In this document: piece after piece, positions 37,037-47,764 of the stretch
Layout of the letters: the number at the start of each line of letters is the position of its first letter
How positions within the stretch are numbered: position 1 is the stretch's first letter
Assembly: GCF_003696285.1 (NCBI RefSeq)
Contig: NZ_RFFL01000001.1
Span: 62,001 to 126,000, forward strand
DNA: 64,000 bases
Direction: 5' to 3'
From: Stutzerimonas nitrititolerans
GTDB lineage: Bacteria > Pseudomonadota > Gammaproteobacteria > Pseudomonadales > Pseudomonadaceae
Made by a program: the position numbers and the translations under genes
Notes under the pieces: generated by a model
Database searches by the model: none
What the model was told of the DNA's origin: nothing
What the model saw: the letters and a program-made list of their open reading frames with translations, nothing else

Positions 37037-37711
37037 ATGTCTCGTCTCGTTGCACTCGCAATCGCTTTTGTTTTGCTTACCGGTTGTGCCTACGGCCGAA
37101 AGATAGATTACGCGCACAGCTACCCGGCCCTGCCAGCCGCGCTGACCCAGGCGGTGGAAGTGCAAGTCGTGGACATGCGGCCATATGTGCTCTCGGGTAA
37201 CAAAAACGGCACCTTCGTTGGCCTAACGCGCGGTAGTTATTACATCCCCTACGACGTGAATACCCGCTCGGGCCAGCCGCTGGCGAACGATTTGAGAGCT
37301 GCGCTGCTCGGCGGGTTCGAGCGCAAGGGTGTACCGGCGCAGGGAGCCAAGGCAGGTGCGACGGCGGCGTCGAAACCAGATGCCTTGCTGCTCGCTGTCT
37401 CCGTTCATGAGTGGAAAAGCGAAGCCGCAATCGGCGAGATTCTGACTTATTCCCTGCGGGCCGAACTGATCGATGAGGCCGGGCAGCGGCTGGCAACAGC
37501 ACAGGCCAGAGGGTCCGATCGTGTATACGATCATGGTCAGGCCGGTCAGTCGGCCCTGACTTCGCTGCTGGCGCAGCCAACGCTCGTGCGAGCGTTCGGA
37601 GGCGAAGTGGAGATCGATACGGCCCAGAACGAACCCGCCCAGGATGCTCCGGTGCGCAAGGCAGCTGCCGAGCTGTTCATCCCCCGCCTCGGGCGCGATG
37701 GCGTTTATTGA
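37037..37711 (+). CDS. lipoprotein of unknown function
   Basis: 224 residues. The start MSRLVALAIAFVLLTGCAYG at 37037 gives a clean lipoprotein signal with lipobox LTGC (Cys at residue 17); upstream in-frame ATGs would add about 40 residues before it. GGAATGGA precedes the start. The mature part contains VQVVDMRPYVLSGNK, RSGQPLANDLRAALLGGFERKG and LLLAVSVHEWKSEA, reminiscent of outer-membrane lipoproteins of the YajG type, but I would not name it. It stands after recD on the same strand, with a perfect hairpin downstream. Confidence 0.75.
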   Translation: MSRLVALAIAFVLLTGCAYGRKIDYAHSYPALPAALTQAVEVQVVDMRPYVLSGNKNGTFVGLTRGSYYIPYDVNTRSGQPLANDLRAALLGGFERKGVPAQGAKAGATAASKPDALLLAVSVHEWKSEAAIGEILTYSLRAELIDEAGQRLATAQARGSDRVYDHGQAGQSALTSLLAQPTLVRAFGGEVEIDTAQNEPAQDAPVRKAAAELFIPRLGRDGVY

Positions 37712-37787
37712 ATGGGGTCGGAGCCGGTGCTACCGGCCGGCTCAGTCAACCAACATGAAAAACTCTACATGCACCGCTGCTCTGCCG

Positions 37788-37814
37788 CGCGATTGGCCGA
37801 AACGGCCAATCGCG
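37788..37814 (+). terminator. hairpin after the first lipoprotein gene
   Basis: A perfect 12-bp stem CGCGATTGGCCG / CGGCCAATCGCG with loop AAA. It lacks a T-tract. It lies between two lipoprotein genes. Confidence 0.6.
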
Positions 37815-37882
37815 TAGCCGTGTGGACACAAGCGATTCGGCGGCACCGCCACTCTTTTTCGTTCCCTCATAAAGGATTGCCC

Positions 37883-38275
37883 ATGAAAGCCCACTTGACT
37901 CTGCTCTTCCCTCTCACCCTGCTGATGGCTGGCTGCTCGACAGGTGCCTGGTTCAAGTTGCCGGAAGACACCCGGTTGGTAGTCAACGAGAGACCCGCCA
38001 GCTTCGATGAGGGGCTTGTGCGCAGCCGTCCATTTTCCTGGGGCGCGGCTGGTGGCATTCCTTATCGTCTGGTGGATCAGCAGTCGGCGACGGTCAGCAG
38101 CGGTAAATTGCGCAGTCGCTTCCGAGTGGCCTCGATTTTCTGGCCGCCAGTGGGCATCGCTTATTGGCCGATGGGTTATGGGCAGCGTTGCTATGACCTG
38201 ACCGGCAGCGAGCCGCGCACCTGCACCTACGAGGATTTCCGCCAGCTGCGACTGAACGAGCGCATGCGCCGCTGA
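37883..38275 (+). CDS. small lipoprotein of unknown function
   Basis: 130 residues. [24 protein letters not shown] carries a lipobox MAGC with Cys at residue 18. The mature region, with [19 protein letters not shown] followed by two cysteines (RCYDL, RTCTY), is unusual in aromatic and Pro content and may contain a disulphide. AAAGGA upstream supports the ATG at 37883. No function recognised. A strong bidirectional terminator follows. Confidence 0.75.
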   Translation: MKAHLTLLFPLTLLMAGCSTGAWFKLPEDTRLVVNERPASFDEGLVRSRPFSWGAAGGIPYRLVDQQSATVSSGKLRSRFRVASIFWPPVGIAYWPMGYGQRCYDLTGSEPRTCTYEDFRQLRLNERMRR

Positions 38276-38324
38276 CCTCATCTAGGGCGAGAAGGGATCC
38301 ATCGATAAACGAGACCCCAAAACA

Positions 38325-38356
38325 AAAAGGCCCCAGGTTTTCACCTGGGGCCTTTT
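38325..38356. terminator. bidirectional terminator (lipoprotein gene / tRNA-Arg)
   Basis: AAAAGGCCCCAGGT / ACCTGGGGCCTTTT, a perfect 14-bp stem around TTTC. It has a T-run on either strand and so can end both the lipoprotein transcript and the tRNA transcript. Confidence 0.93.
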
Positions 38357-38362
38357 CATATC

Positions 38363-38439
38363 TGGCGCATCCGGCGGGATTCGAACCCACGACCCCTGCC
38401 TTCGGAGGGCAGTACTCTATCCAGCTGAGCTACGGATGC
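38363..38439 (-). tRNA. tRNA-Arg (anticodon CCG)
   Basis: A 77-nt cloverleaf on the minus strand. The acceptor is GCATCCG/CGGATGC with G discriminator and encoded CCA. The D arm contains AGCTCAGCTGGATAGAG, the anticodon stem CTGCC/GGCAG has loop CTCCGAA giving anticodon CCG (reads CGG), and the T arm contains GGTTCGAATCC. A TATGAT -10-like box lies about 15 bp upstream (plus strand 38454-38459). Confidence 0.98.
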
Positions 38440-38651
38440 GTTGCGGGGGGCAATCATACGCATGTCGTTGGCGGGCGTCCATGCTGGCGGTGCGTATGGT
38501 CTGGCGGTGGTGCGGGCGTCGTTCGGGGCGGGTTCGCGTGCGGCAAGCCCTCTGCTGCGGCCTTTTGAGTCGTGTCAGCGAAAGGGCCGGCTGTTACCCT
38601 TTGCGGTTGCTGTGGCCTCTGGCCGGGTTCGGAAGTGATCGAGGAGAGGGG

Positions 38652-39347
38652 ATGTCGAGCCATATCAAGCTCTGGGATGCACCGCTGCGGGTGTTTCATT
38701 GGTTATTCGGCGTGGCGGTGATCGCGTCCATGGTGACGGGCTGGCTGGGCGGCGGCCTGATGGTCTGGCATGGCCGGCTGGGGCTGCTGGTGCTGGGGTT
38801 GCTGGTGTTCCGGCTACTGTGGGGGTTCGTCGGTTCCACTTATGCGCGCTGGTCACGGATTCTGGGTGCGGCCTGCGGGGTGAAAAGCTATCTGCAAGGC
38901 AACTGGCGGGAAGCGGGGCATAACCCGCTGGGTGCGCTCTCGGTGCTGGCGATGCTGGGGCTGGTGGGCTTTCAGGTGGTCAGCGGCTTGCTGGCGACCG
39001 ACGATATCGCTTTCCAGGGACCGCTGTTCGCGCTGGTTTCGAGCGATACCAGTGACTGGCTGACAGGGCTGCATCGGCAGGCGAAGTGGTTGCTGGTGGC
39101 TGTGATCGGCCTGCATCTGGCGGCCATCGCCTGGTACACGCTGGTCAGGCGCAAGTCGCTGGTGCGCGCGATGATCGCGGGGCGGGCGAAACGTGAACAC
39201 CCCGGCCAGCAGGATGCGCAAGGTGGGCCGCTGGTGGCGGCGGTGCTGGTTCTGGCGCTGGCGGTCGGTACCGTGTGGGGCGTGCAGTCGGTTGCCGGCT
39301 GGATGGCGCCACCGCCGGCTGCGCCGGCACCCACGCTGGACTGGTAG
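38652..39347 (+). CDS. cytochrome b561-type membrane cytochrome b
   Basis: 231 residues with four core membrane helices and an extra C-terminal one. Haem-ligand histidines are visible in RVFHWLFG and VWHGRLGLL and in the later LHRQAKWLL and IGLHLAAIAW. GAGGAGAGGGG precedes the ATG at 38652. It transfers electrons between the quinone pool and a periplasmic carrier. The gene converges with a cytochrome c' gene only 34 bp away, a common pairing, so the two may be redox partners. Confidence 0.9.
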   Translation: MSSHIKLWDAPLRVFHWLFGVAVIASMVTGWLGGGLMVWHGRLGLLVLGLLVFRLLWGFVGSTYARWSRILGAACGVKSYLQGNWREAGHNPLGALSVLAMLGLVGFQVVSGLLATDDIAFQGPLFALVSSDTSDWLTGLHRQAKWLLVAVIGLHLAAIAWYTLVRRKSLVRAMIAGRAKREHPGQQDAQGGPLVAAVLVLALAVGTVWGVQSVAGWMAPPPAAPAPTLDW

Positions 39348-39381
39348 CGAAGCCGACCGGTGCAGGCCGGCTTCGAGGGGC

Positions 39382-39849
39382 TTAGCGTTCGGCGCGGAAA
39401 TTGTCGTGGCAGGACTTGCACGAACCGCCGACGTCACCGAAGGCCTTCTTGATGGCGGCTTGGTCGCCCGAAGCGGCAACGCTGGCGAGCTGGTTGGCGG
39501 CGGCGCTGAAGTCGCGGCCGATCTGCCCGGCTTTTTCCAGGTTCTGGAAGAACTCCGGCTTCAGGCGGGTCTTGTTGCCCAACTGCTCGGTGGTGGTTTC
39601 CGGGCTGTACAGGGCGCCCATGCCGGAGTTGGCGATGGCGGCGATGGTGTTGGCGGCCGCGGCGACCTTGGCCTGGTCGTAGGCCTCCTTGCCGTCGATG
39701 ACCTGTGCCTTGATCTTGCCCATGTTCCAGGCCATGAACTGGTAGCCGGCCTGGCGGGTTTCCACCATTTCTTCCGGTTTCATTTGCGCTTGCGCAGCAG
39801 TGCTTGCCAGCAGGGCCGCCGCCATAGCGCCCATCAACAGTGCTTTCAC
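39382..39849 (-). CDS. cytochrome c' (class II)
   Basis: 155 residues. I choose the GTG at 39849 because AAGGAG lies five bases upstream; the ATG seven codons earlier would place that site inside the gene. The signal peptide (VKALLMGAMAAALLASTAAQA) ends near residue 21-22. The C-terminal CKSCH haem site near the end of a four-helix protein is diagnostic for class II cytochromes c, which bind haem with one open axial position and can bind NO. It is periplasmic, convergent with the cytochrome b561 gene. Confidence 0.93.
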   Translation of the reverse strand: MKALLMGAMAAALLASTAAQAQMKPEEMVETRQAGYQFMAWNMGKIKAQVIDGKEAYDQAKVAAAANTIAAIANSGMGALYSPETTTEQLGNKTRLKPEFFQNLEKAGQIGRDFSAAANQLASVAASGDQAAIKKAFGDVGGSCKSCHDNFRAER

Positions 39850-40146
39850 GTTAACTCCTTGATAATCCATCAGTCGGGACGGCCGGGGCCGCCGCGCGAG
39901 ACTATACCTTGCGCGTTGCCGTCCGGGTGGTGACCTGTAACAAGGGTTGACGAAGCGTTCGCCGCCGGGCTTGGCATCAGGCTGATCTATGCTCCGACAA
40001 CGCCACGATCCATGAGCTTGCCGGGTCGCCGATCAGGGTCATAGGATGGTCTTCATCACTTGGCAGGCGGCTGAACCGCGTCGGGTCCGGCGGTTCAGAT
40101 AGTAGTCGCGCACATCTATTCAATGACGCGGATTTAGGAGAGCGCC

Positions 40147-41595
40147 ATGCAACTGAAAGATTCTTCCCTGTTCCGCCAGCAGGCCTATGTCGATGGCGCC
40201 TGGCTCGATGCCGACGGCGGACAGACGCTCGAGGTGAACAACCCAGCCGGTGGTGAAGTCCTCGGTACGGTGCCGAAGATGGGCGCCGCCGAGACTCGCC
40301 GTGCCATCGAGGCGGCCGAGCGCGCGTTGCCGGCCTGGCGCGACCTTACGGCCAAGGAGCGTTCGCAGACGCTGCGCCGCTGGTTCGAGCTGATCATGCA
40401 GAACCAGGAAGACCTGGCCCGGCTGATGACCCTGGAGCAGGGCAAGCCGCTGACCGAGTCGCGCGGTGAGATCGCCTACGCCGCGTCCTTCATCGAGTGG
40501 TTCGCCGAGGAAGCCAAGCGCATCTACGGCGATACCATTCCAGGGCACCAGAAAGACAAGCGCATCATCGTAATCAAGCAGCCGATCGGCGTCACCGCCG
40601 CGATCACGCCGTGGAATTTCCCGGCGGCGATGATCACCCGCAAGGCCGGTCCGGCGCTGGCCGCCGGCTGCACCATGGTGGTCAAGCCCGCCAGCCAGAC
40701 GCCGTTCTCCGCTCTGGCGCTGGCCGAGCTGGCCGAGCGCGCCGGCATCCCCAAAGGCGTGTTCAGCGTGGTGACCGGCTCGGCGGGCGATATCGGCAAC
40801 GAGCTGACCGCTAACCCCATCGTGCGCAAGATCACTTTCACCGGGTCCACCGAAGTCGGCGCCAAGCTGATGGAGCAGTGCGCGCCAGGCATCAAGAAGG
40901 TTTCGCTGGAGCTGGGCGGCAACGCGCCCTTCCTGGTGTTCGACGATGCCGACCTGGACGAGGCGGTGAAGGGCGCCATGCAGTCCAAGTACCGCAACGC
41001 CGGGCAGACCTGTGTGTGCGTCAACCGTATCTACGTGCAGGACGGCGTGTACGATGCCTTCGCGCAGAAATTCCAGGCGGCGGTTGAGAAGCTGAAGATC
41101 GGCAACGGCCTGGACGATGGCGTCGATGTCGGCCCGCTGATCGACGATCGCGCCGCGGCCAAGGTCAAGGAACATATCGAGGACGCCGTGGCCAACGGCG
41201 CCCGGGTGGTCACCGGCGGCAACGCGCACAGCCTGGGCGGCAGCTATTTCGAACCGACCCTGATGATCAACGTGCCGCACACGGCCAAGGTGGCCAAGGA
41301 AGAAACCTTCGGCCCGCTGGCGCCGCTGTTCCGCTTCAAGGACGAGGCCGAAGCCATCGCTTTGGCCAACGACACCGAGTTCGGCCTGGCCGCGTACTTC
41401 TATGCGCGCGACCTGGGCCGCGTGTTCCGTGTGGCCGAAGCGCTGGAGTCGGGCATGGTGGGCGTCAACACCGGGATGATCTCCACCGAGGTGGCACCCT
41501 TCGGCGGCGTGAAATCCTCCGGCCTCGGGCGCGAAGGCTCCAAGTACGGCATCGAGGATTACCTGGAGATCAAGTACCTCTGCCTGGGGCTGTGA
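40147..41595 (+). CDS. gabD: NADP-dependent succinate-semialdehyde dehydrogenase
   Basis: 482 residues, matching GabD. Aldehyde dehydrogenase features: TPWNFPAAMITRKAGPALAA (cofactor), FTGSTEVG, ELGGNAPFLVF with the general-base Glu, and GQTCVCVNR with the catalytic Cys near residue 287. It oxidises succinate semialdehyde to succinate at the end of GABA degradation. TAGGAGAGCG precedes the ATG. The transaminase gene gabT, often adjacent, is not next to it; related amine-catabolic genes lie at 51-54 kb. Confidence 0.93.
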   Translation: MQLKDSSLFRQQAYVDGAWLDADGGQTLEVNNPAGGEVLGTVPKMGAAETRRAIEAAERALPAWRDLTAKERSQTLRRWFELIMQNQEDLARLMTLEQGKPLTESRGEIAYAASFIEWFAEEAKRIYGDTIPGHQKDKRIIVIKQPIGVTAAITPWNFPAAMITRKAGPALAAGCTMVVKPASQTPFSALALAELAERAGIPKGVFSVVTGSAGDIGNELTANPIVRKITFTGSTEVGAKLMEQCAPGIKKVSLELGGNAPFLVFDDADLDEAVKGAMQSKYRNAGQTCVCVNRIYVQDGVYDAFAQKFQAAVEKLKIGNGLDDGVDVGPLIDDRAAAKVKEHIEDAVANGARVVTGGNAHSLGGSYFEPTLMINVPHTAKVAKEETFGPLAPLFRFKDEAEAIALANDTEFGLAAYFYARDLGRVFRVAEALESGMVGVNTGMISTEVAPFGGVKSSGLGREGSKYGIEDYLEIKYLCLGL

Positions 41596-41644
41596 GATTC
41601 GGACCTGCTCCGTTTCGTAAGGCTGCAACGCGTGCAGCGAGCGT

Positions 41645-41673
41645 CACCGGAATGTCGCCGATGATTTCCGGTG
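41645..41673 (+). terminator. hairpin after gabD
   Basis: CACCGGAA / TTCCGGTG with a 13-nt loop, about 50 bp after gabD. No clear T-tract. Confidence 0.45.
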
Positions 41674-41799
41674 CGCCCGTCGTCATCCTGAGGTGGCCGG
41701 TATGGCTGCGACGAAACGGCGACCGTGCCGTCGGGGAAACAAGGAGCGTCTGACTCCCATTCGGTTCCCCCGGTCGTTTCGGTTCTGTCGAGCAGGTCC

Positions 41800-43002
41800 A
41801 TGCCCCTCCTTTCCCAGGTTTCCTTCGTCCTGATCGCCTACAGTGAGCCCTGGCGCGCCGACCAGCTGTGCCAGTTGGTGAACGAACTGCGTCCGGGCAT
41901 GCGGGTGGCATCCTTCAGCGATGGTCGCTCGGCACTGGCAGCCTGTCGGCGCCAGGTGCCGAGCCTGCTGATTCTCGACGGCGAGCTGGAAGGGCTCGAC
42001 GGCATAGCCCTGCTGCGTGAACTGCGCCAGCACGGGCCGACCCAGCGCCTGCCGTGCGTGCTCATCAGCGAGCGTACCGATGCCATCAGCGTGCGGGCCG
42101 TGTTACCGCTGGCGCCGGCCGCTTACCTCGGCAAACCTTATGACCTCGACAATATCCGCCAGCGGTTGGACAAGTTGCTGCCCCGTTCGGCCGGCGGCAT
42201 CGGGCGTGCCCGACAGGTCGATGCCAGCCTCGACAGCTTTCTCGAACGCATGCGGCTCAACAATCGCGGTGCGCCGCTGAGCGAGGCAGCCCATGCTGCG
42301 ATCGAAAGCCTGTTGGCCGGGCAGAGCGACCTGGCCGAGGAACACGCGGCGCTGGTGTGCGATCCGCAGGTCACCGCCCGCGTGATCAGTTTTGTCAACA
42401 GTCATGGGCCACAGCAGGACCAGCCCAGCCAGACCCTGGAGCAGGCATTGCTGCGCCTGGGCAACAAGCGCAGCCAGGAACTGCTCGGCCAGTTGGCCAG
42501 TCAGCGCAATGCGCGTCTGGCCGACCCACGCCTGGCTGCGCAGGCCGTGAAGCTGACGAACCAGGCGCTCTATGGCGCCGAGCTGGCCGCCTGGCTGGCG
42601 CGCCGGCTGCAGCTCGATGCCAGGCTCTGCTACACCGCCGGGCTGTTGCAGAACATCGGCGAGCTGGCCTTGCTGCGTACCTTGCAGGACTGGCTCGATG
42701 GCGGTGGCGAGCTGGACGAGGCCGAGCTGCAACGTCATCTGGCCGAGCGTGCTGCCGGCTACGGCTCGGCGTTGCGCGCCCGCTGGCGTCTGCCGCTTGG
42801 CCTGCGCCAATTGATCGGTGCCTACTATGCGCTGGGCGCCGGCGCATTGAGCCGCGAGGCGCTGGTGCTCAACCTCGTACGGTTGCTGATGGAACTGCCG
42901 CCCGAAACGCCGCCCGCCCACCTGGCCGAGTCCCGGCCGGCACGGCTGCTGCGGCTGGACCCGACCCTGCTCGAACAGGCCCCGCTCGCCGCCGAGCGCT
43001 GA
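41800..43002 (+). CDS. receiver-like/HDOD domain signalling protein
   Basis: 400 residues. Residues about 5-130 resemble a response-regulator receiver: the phosphoacceptor-like Asp is in SLLILDGELEG and a Lys in YLGKPYD. However, the usual acidic pair near the N-terminus is replaced by IAYSEP, so phosphorylation is doubtful. Residues about 160-380 resemble an HDOD domain (an HD-related domain without metal ligands), with helical stretches such as LCYTAGLLQNIGELALLR. HDOD proteins in Pseudomonas act in regulation and stress responses. The ATG at 41800 is one of several possible starts, and the ribosome-binding site is weak. Monocistronic, closed by a terminator-like hairpin. Confidence 0.75.
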   Translation: MPLLSQVSFVLIAYSEPWRADQLCQLVNELRPGMRVASFSDGRSALAACRRQVPSLLILDGELEGLDGIALLRELRQHGPTQRLPCVLISERTDAISVRAVLPLAPAAYLGKPYDLDNIRQRLDKLLPRSAGGIGRARQVDASLDSFLERMRLNNRGAPLSEAAHAAIESLLAGQSDLAEEHAALVCDPQVTARVISFVNSHGPQQDQPSQTLEQALLRLGNKRSQELLGQLASQRNARLADPRLAAQAVKLTNQALYGAELAAWLARRLQLDARLCYTAGLLQNIGELALLRTLQDWLDGGGELDEAELQRHLAERAAGYGSALRARWRLPLGLRQLIGAYYALGAGALSREALVLNLVRLLMELPPETPPAHLAESRPARLLRLDPTLLEQAPLAAER

Positions 43003-43017
43003 TTCCCCTTCCTTCCC

Positions 43018-43047
43018 GCACCCTGCCGCATACCTGCAGCAGGGTGC
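43018..43047 (+). terminator. terminator-like hairpin after the HDOD gene
   Basis: A perfect 9-bp stem GCACCCTGC / GCAGGGTGC with a 12-nt loop, 15 bp after the stop codon. The tail is not clearly T-rich. Confidence 0.55.
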
Positions 43048-43182
43048 CTCCACGTGCATTCATCACCGAGGCTCATGCCGCGCTATCAGTCGGGGCGGGT
43101 CGACACCTGACAGTGACTTTCGTATTCTGCTGTGCGAAACAAGATTCCGTGAATAATAAATTTCAATGCAACGGAGGTCTGA

Positions 43183-45294
<2,112 letters not shown>

Positions 45295-45311
45295 TTTCTT
45301 GGAGGATCACC

Positions 45312-46508
45312 ATGAACGTCAATTACACAGCTGAAGAGCTCGCCTTCCGCGATGAAGTGCGCGCCTTCCTGAAAAGCGAACTGCCGGCGGACATCGCCGC
45401 CAAGACCCGGCTCGGCAAGCACCTGAGCAAGGAAGACCACCAGCGCTGGCAGCAGATCCTGGTCAGGCGCGGCTGGTACGCGCCGGGCTGGCCGGTGGAG
45501 CTGGGCGGTACCACCTGGGGCCCGGTGGAGAAACACATCTTCGATGAGGAATGCGCCGCCTTCGGCGCGCCGCGCACCGTGCCGTTCGGCGTCAACATGG
45601 TCGCGCCGGTGATCCTCAAGTTCGGTACCCAGCAGCAAATCGATCACTACCTGCCGCGCATCCTCTCCGGCGAGGACTGGTGGTGCCAGGGTTATTCCGA
45701 ACCCGGCGCCGGCTCCGACCTGGCCAGCCTGAAGACCCGCGCCGTGCGCGACGGCGATCACTACATCGTCAACGGCCAGAAGACCTGGACCACCCTCGGC
45801 CAGCACGCCGACATGATCTTCTGCCTGGTGCGCACCGACCCTGAGGCCCAGCAGCAGCGCGGCATCAGCTTCCTGCTGATCGACATGCGCACGCCGGGCA
45901 TCAGCGTGCGGCCGATCATCACCCTGGACGGCGACCACGAGGTCAACGAGGTGTTCTTCGACAACGTGCGCGTGCCGGTGGAGAACCTCGTCGGCGAGGA
46001 GAACCAGGGCTGGACCTGCGCCAAGTACCTGCTGACCCACGAGCGCACGGGCCTGGCCGGTATCGGCGCCTCGAAGGCGGCGCTGGCGCACTTGAAGCGC
46101 ATCGCGATGAAGGAGGTCTGCGACGGTCGGCCGATGCTGGAAGACCCGCTGTTCCGCGCCCAGGTCGCCGAGGTGGAGATGCAACTGATGGCCATCGAGA
46201 TGAGCACCCTGCGCATCCTCGCCGCGGCCAGGGAGGGCGGTGTGCCCGGTGCCGAATCTTCGATCCTGAAGATCAAGGGCACCGAGATCCGCCAGGCCAT
46301 CACCCACCTGCTGCGCAAGGTCATCGGCCCCTATGCGCTACCGTTCCTCGAAGAAGAGCTGCAGCTGGACTACGACGGCGAGCCGTTGCACGCCGACTAC
46401 AGTGCAGCGCTGGCCGGCGACTACTTCAACATGCGCAAGCTGTCGATCTTCGGCGGCTCCAACGAAATCCAGAAGAACATCGTCTCGAAGATGATTCTCG
46501 AGCTGTAA
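45312..46508 (+). CDS. acyl-CoA dehydrogenase, PimC-like (large subunit)
   Basis: 398 residues. FAD-dependent acyl-CoA dehydrogenase fold: QGYSEPGAGSDLASLKTRA, the family consensus for substrate and flavin contacts, then IVNGQKTWTT and the C-terminal FGGSNEIQKNIVSKMIL. The length and the pairing with a second, shorter dehydrogenase downstream match pimeloyl-CoA dehydrogenase large subunits. It introduces the 2,3-double bond that the preceding fusion enzyme then hydrates. GGAGG ribosome-binding site, 17 bp after the fusion gene. Confidence 0.9.
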   Translation: MNVNYTAEELAFRDEVRAFLKSELPADIAAKTRLGKHLSKEDHQRWQQILVRRGWYAPGWPVELGGTTWGPVEKHIFDEECAAFGAPRTVPFGVNMVAPVILKFGTQQQIDHYLPRILSGEDWWCQGYSEPGAGSDLASLKTRAVRDGDHYIVNGQKTWTTLGQHADMIFCLVRTDPEAQQQRGISFLLIDMRTPGISVRPIITLDGDHEVNEVFFDNVRVPVENLVGEENQGWTCAKYLLTHERTGLAGIGASKAALAHLKRIAMKEVCDGRPMLEDPLFRAQVAEVEMQLMAIEMSTLRILAAAREGGVPGAESSILKIKGTEIRQAITHLLRKVIGPYALPFLEEELQLDYDGEPLHADYSAALAGDYFNMRKLSIFGGSNEIQKNIVSKMILEL

Positions 46509-46520
46509 GGAGGCACCGCC

Positions 46521-47663
46521 ATGGACTTCAAACTGAGTGAAGAGCAGCAGATGCTGCAGGACACTGCGGCGCGCCTGGTGCGCGACGCCTACCCGTTCGA
46601 GCAGCGCGAGAAATTCAGCGAGTCCGAACTGGGCTTTTCCGCCGAGTTCTGGGCGCAGCTGGGTGAGCTGGGGCTGACCGCCGTGCCGTTCGCCGAGGAT
46701 TTCGGCGGCTTCGGTGGCAGCGGCGTGGAAACCATGCTGGTGATGACCGAGCTGGGCCGCGGCCTGACGCTGGAGCCCTACCTGCAATCGGTGATCTTCG
46801 CCGGCGGGCTGATCGACCAGCTCGGCAGCGAGGCGCAGAAGGCGGAGCTGCTGCCACAGGTCGCGGCCGGCTCGCTGCAACTGGCCGTCGCCCTCGACGA
46901 GCCGCAGAGCCACTACAACCTTCATGATGTGCAGACCCGTGCCGAGGCGGTCGACGGTGGTTATCGGCTGAGTGGGCGCAAGGCGGTGGTGATCGGTGGG
47001 CACAGCGCCGGCGGGATCATCGTTTCGGCGCGTACCTCAGGTGGTAGTCGCGACGAGACCGGTATCAGCCTGTACCTCGTCGATCCGAATGCCGAAGGGG
47101 TCAGCCGCCGGGTGTACCCGACCATCGACGGGCGCAAGGGTTGCGAGCTGTTCCTCGACAACGTGCAGGTCGGTGCCGATGCGCTACTCGGCGAAGCCGG
47201 CAACGCTTTGCCGGCGCTGCGCTACCAGCAGGGCCGCGCCATCTCCGCGCAATGCGCCGACGCGCTGGGCAGCATGCAGGAGGCCTGCAAGCTGACCCTC
47301 GACTACCTGAAGACGCGCAGGCAGTTCGGCGTGCCGATCGGCAAGTTCCAGGTCTTGCAGCACCGCATGGTCGACATGCAGACCGAGCTGGAGCAGGCCA
47401 CCAGCATGGCGATCCTCGCCGCCACCGTCGCCGATGCCGAGGACAGCGACGACCGTAGCCGCACCCTGGCCGCGGCCAAGTACATCTGCACCCGCGCCGC
47501 GCGCAAGATCGCCGAGGAAGCCATCCAGCTGCACGGCGGTATCGGCATGACCTGGGAGTACAACCTCGCCCACCACGCCAAACGCCTGGTGATGATCGCC
47601 CACCAGTTCGGCGACGACGACCATCATCTGCAGGCCTATGCGCGGTTGATGCAGGTGGCTTGA
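46521..47663 (+). CDS. acyl-CoA dehydrogenase, PimD-like (small subunit)
   Basis: 380 residues, a second acyl-CoA dehydrogenase homologue. VTPFAEDFGG-type VPFAEDFGGFGG lies near residue 57, DEPQSHYNL replaces the usual EPxAGSD motif, and QLHGGIGMTWEYNLAHHAKR at the C-terminus is conserved. The altered motif suggests it may serve as the partner subunit rather than a stand-alone enzyme (inference). It follows the large-subunit gene by 12 bp with AAGGAGG and ends the operon. Confidence 0.9.
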   Translation: MDFKLSEEQQMLQDTAARLVRDAYPFEQREKFSESELGFSAEFWAQLGELGLTAVPFAEDFGGFGGSGVETMLVMTELGRGLTLEPYLQSVIFAGGLIDQLGSEAQKAELLPQVAAGSLQLAVALDEPQSHYNLHDVQTRAEAVDGGYRLSGRKAVVIGGHSAGGIIVSARTSGGSRDETGISLYLVDPNAEGVSRRVYPTIDGRKGCELFLDNVQVGADALLGEAGNALPALRYQQGRAISAQCADALGSMQEACKLTLDYLKTRRQFGVPIGKFQVLQHRMVDMQTELEQATSMAILAATVADAEDSDDRSRTLAAAKYICTRAARKIAEEAIQLHGGIGMTWEYNLAHHAKRLVMIAHQFGDDDHHLQAYARLMQVA

Positions 47664-47681
47664 AGCCCTACCGGCGCAGGG

Positions 47682-47764
47682 TGGGAAAACTCGCGCCGCG
47701 ATTTTCCATGCATGGCCTCGGCTTTGCAGTTCAACGGTGGAAAAGCCTTTCGGCGTTTTCCACC
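47682..47764. repeat. two related intergenic hairpins between convergent genes
   Basis: GGGAAAA...TTTTCC (47682-47708) and the stronger GGTGGAAAA / TTTTCCACC (47736-47764), the latter ending at the stop codon of the alpha/beta hydrolase. The shared GTGGAAAA/TTTTCCAC theme suggests a dispersed repeat, and the structures probably terminate both convergent genes. Confidence 0.6.

Noticed and set aside
38363-38439. tRNA-Arg as an integration site of a genomic island
   Set aside because: I found no repeated tRNA 3' end nearby and no integrase. The neighbours on both sides look like core genes.
43018-43182. A fatty-acid regulator (PsrA/FadR-like) operator upstream of the beta-oxidation operon
   Set aside because: I looked for a G/C-flanked GAAAC-N4-GTTTC-like palindrome and found none convincing, only the HDOD terminator hairpin and A+T-rich leader.
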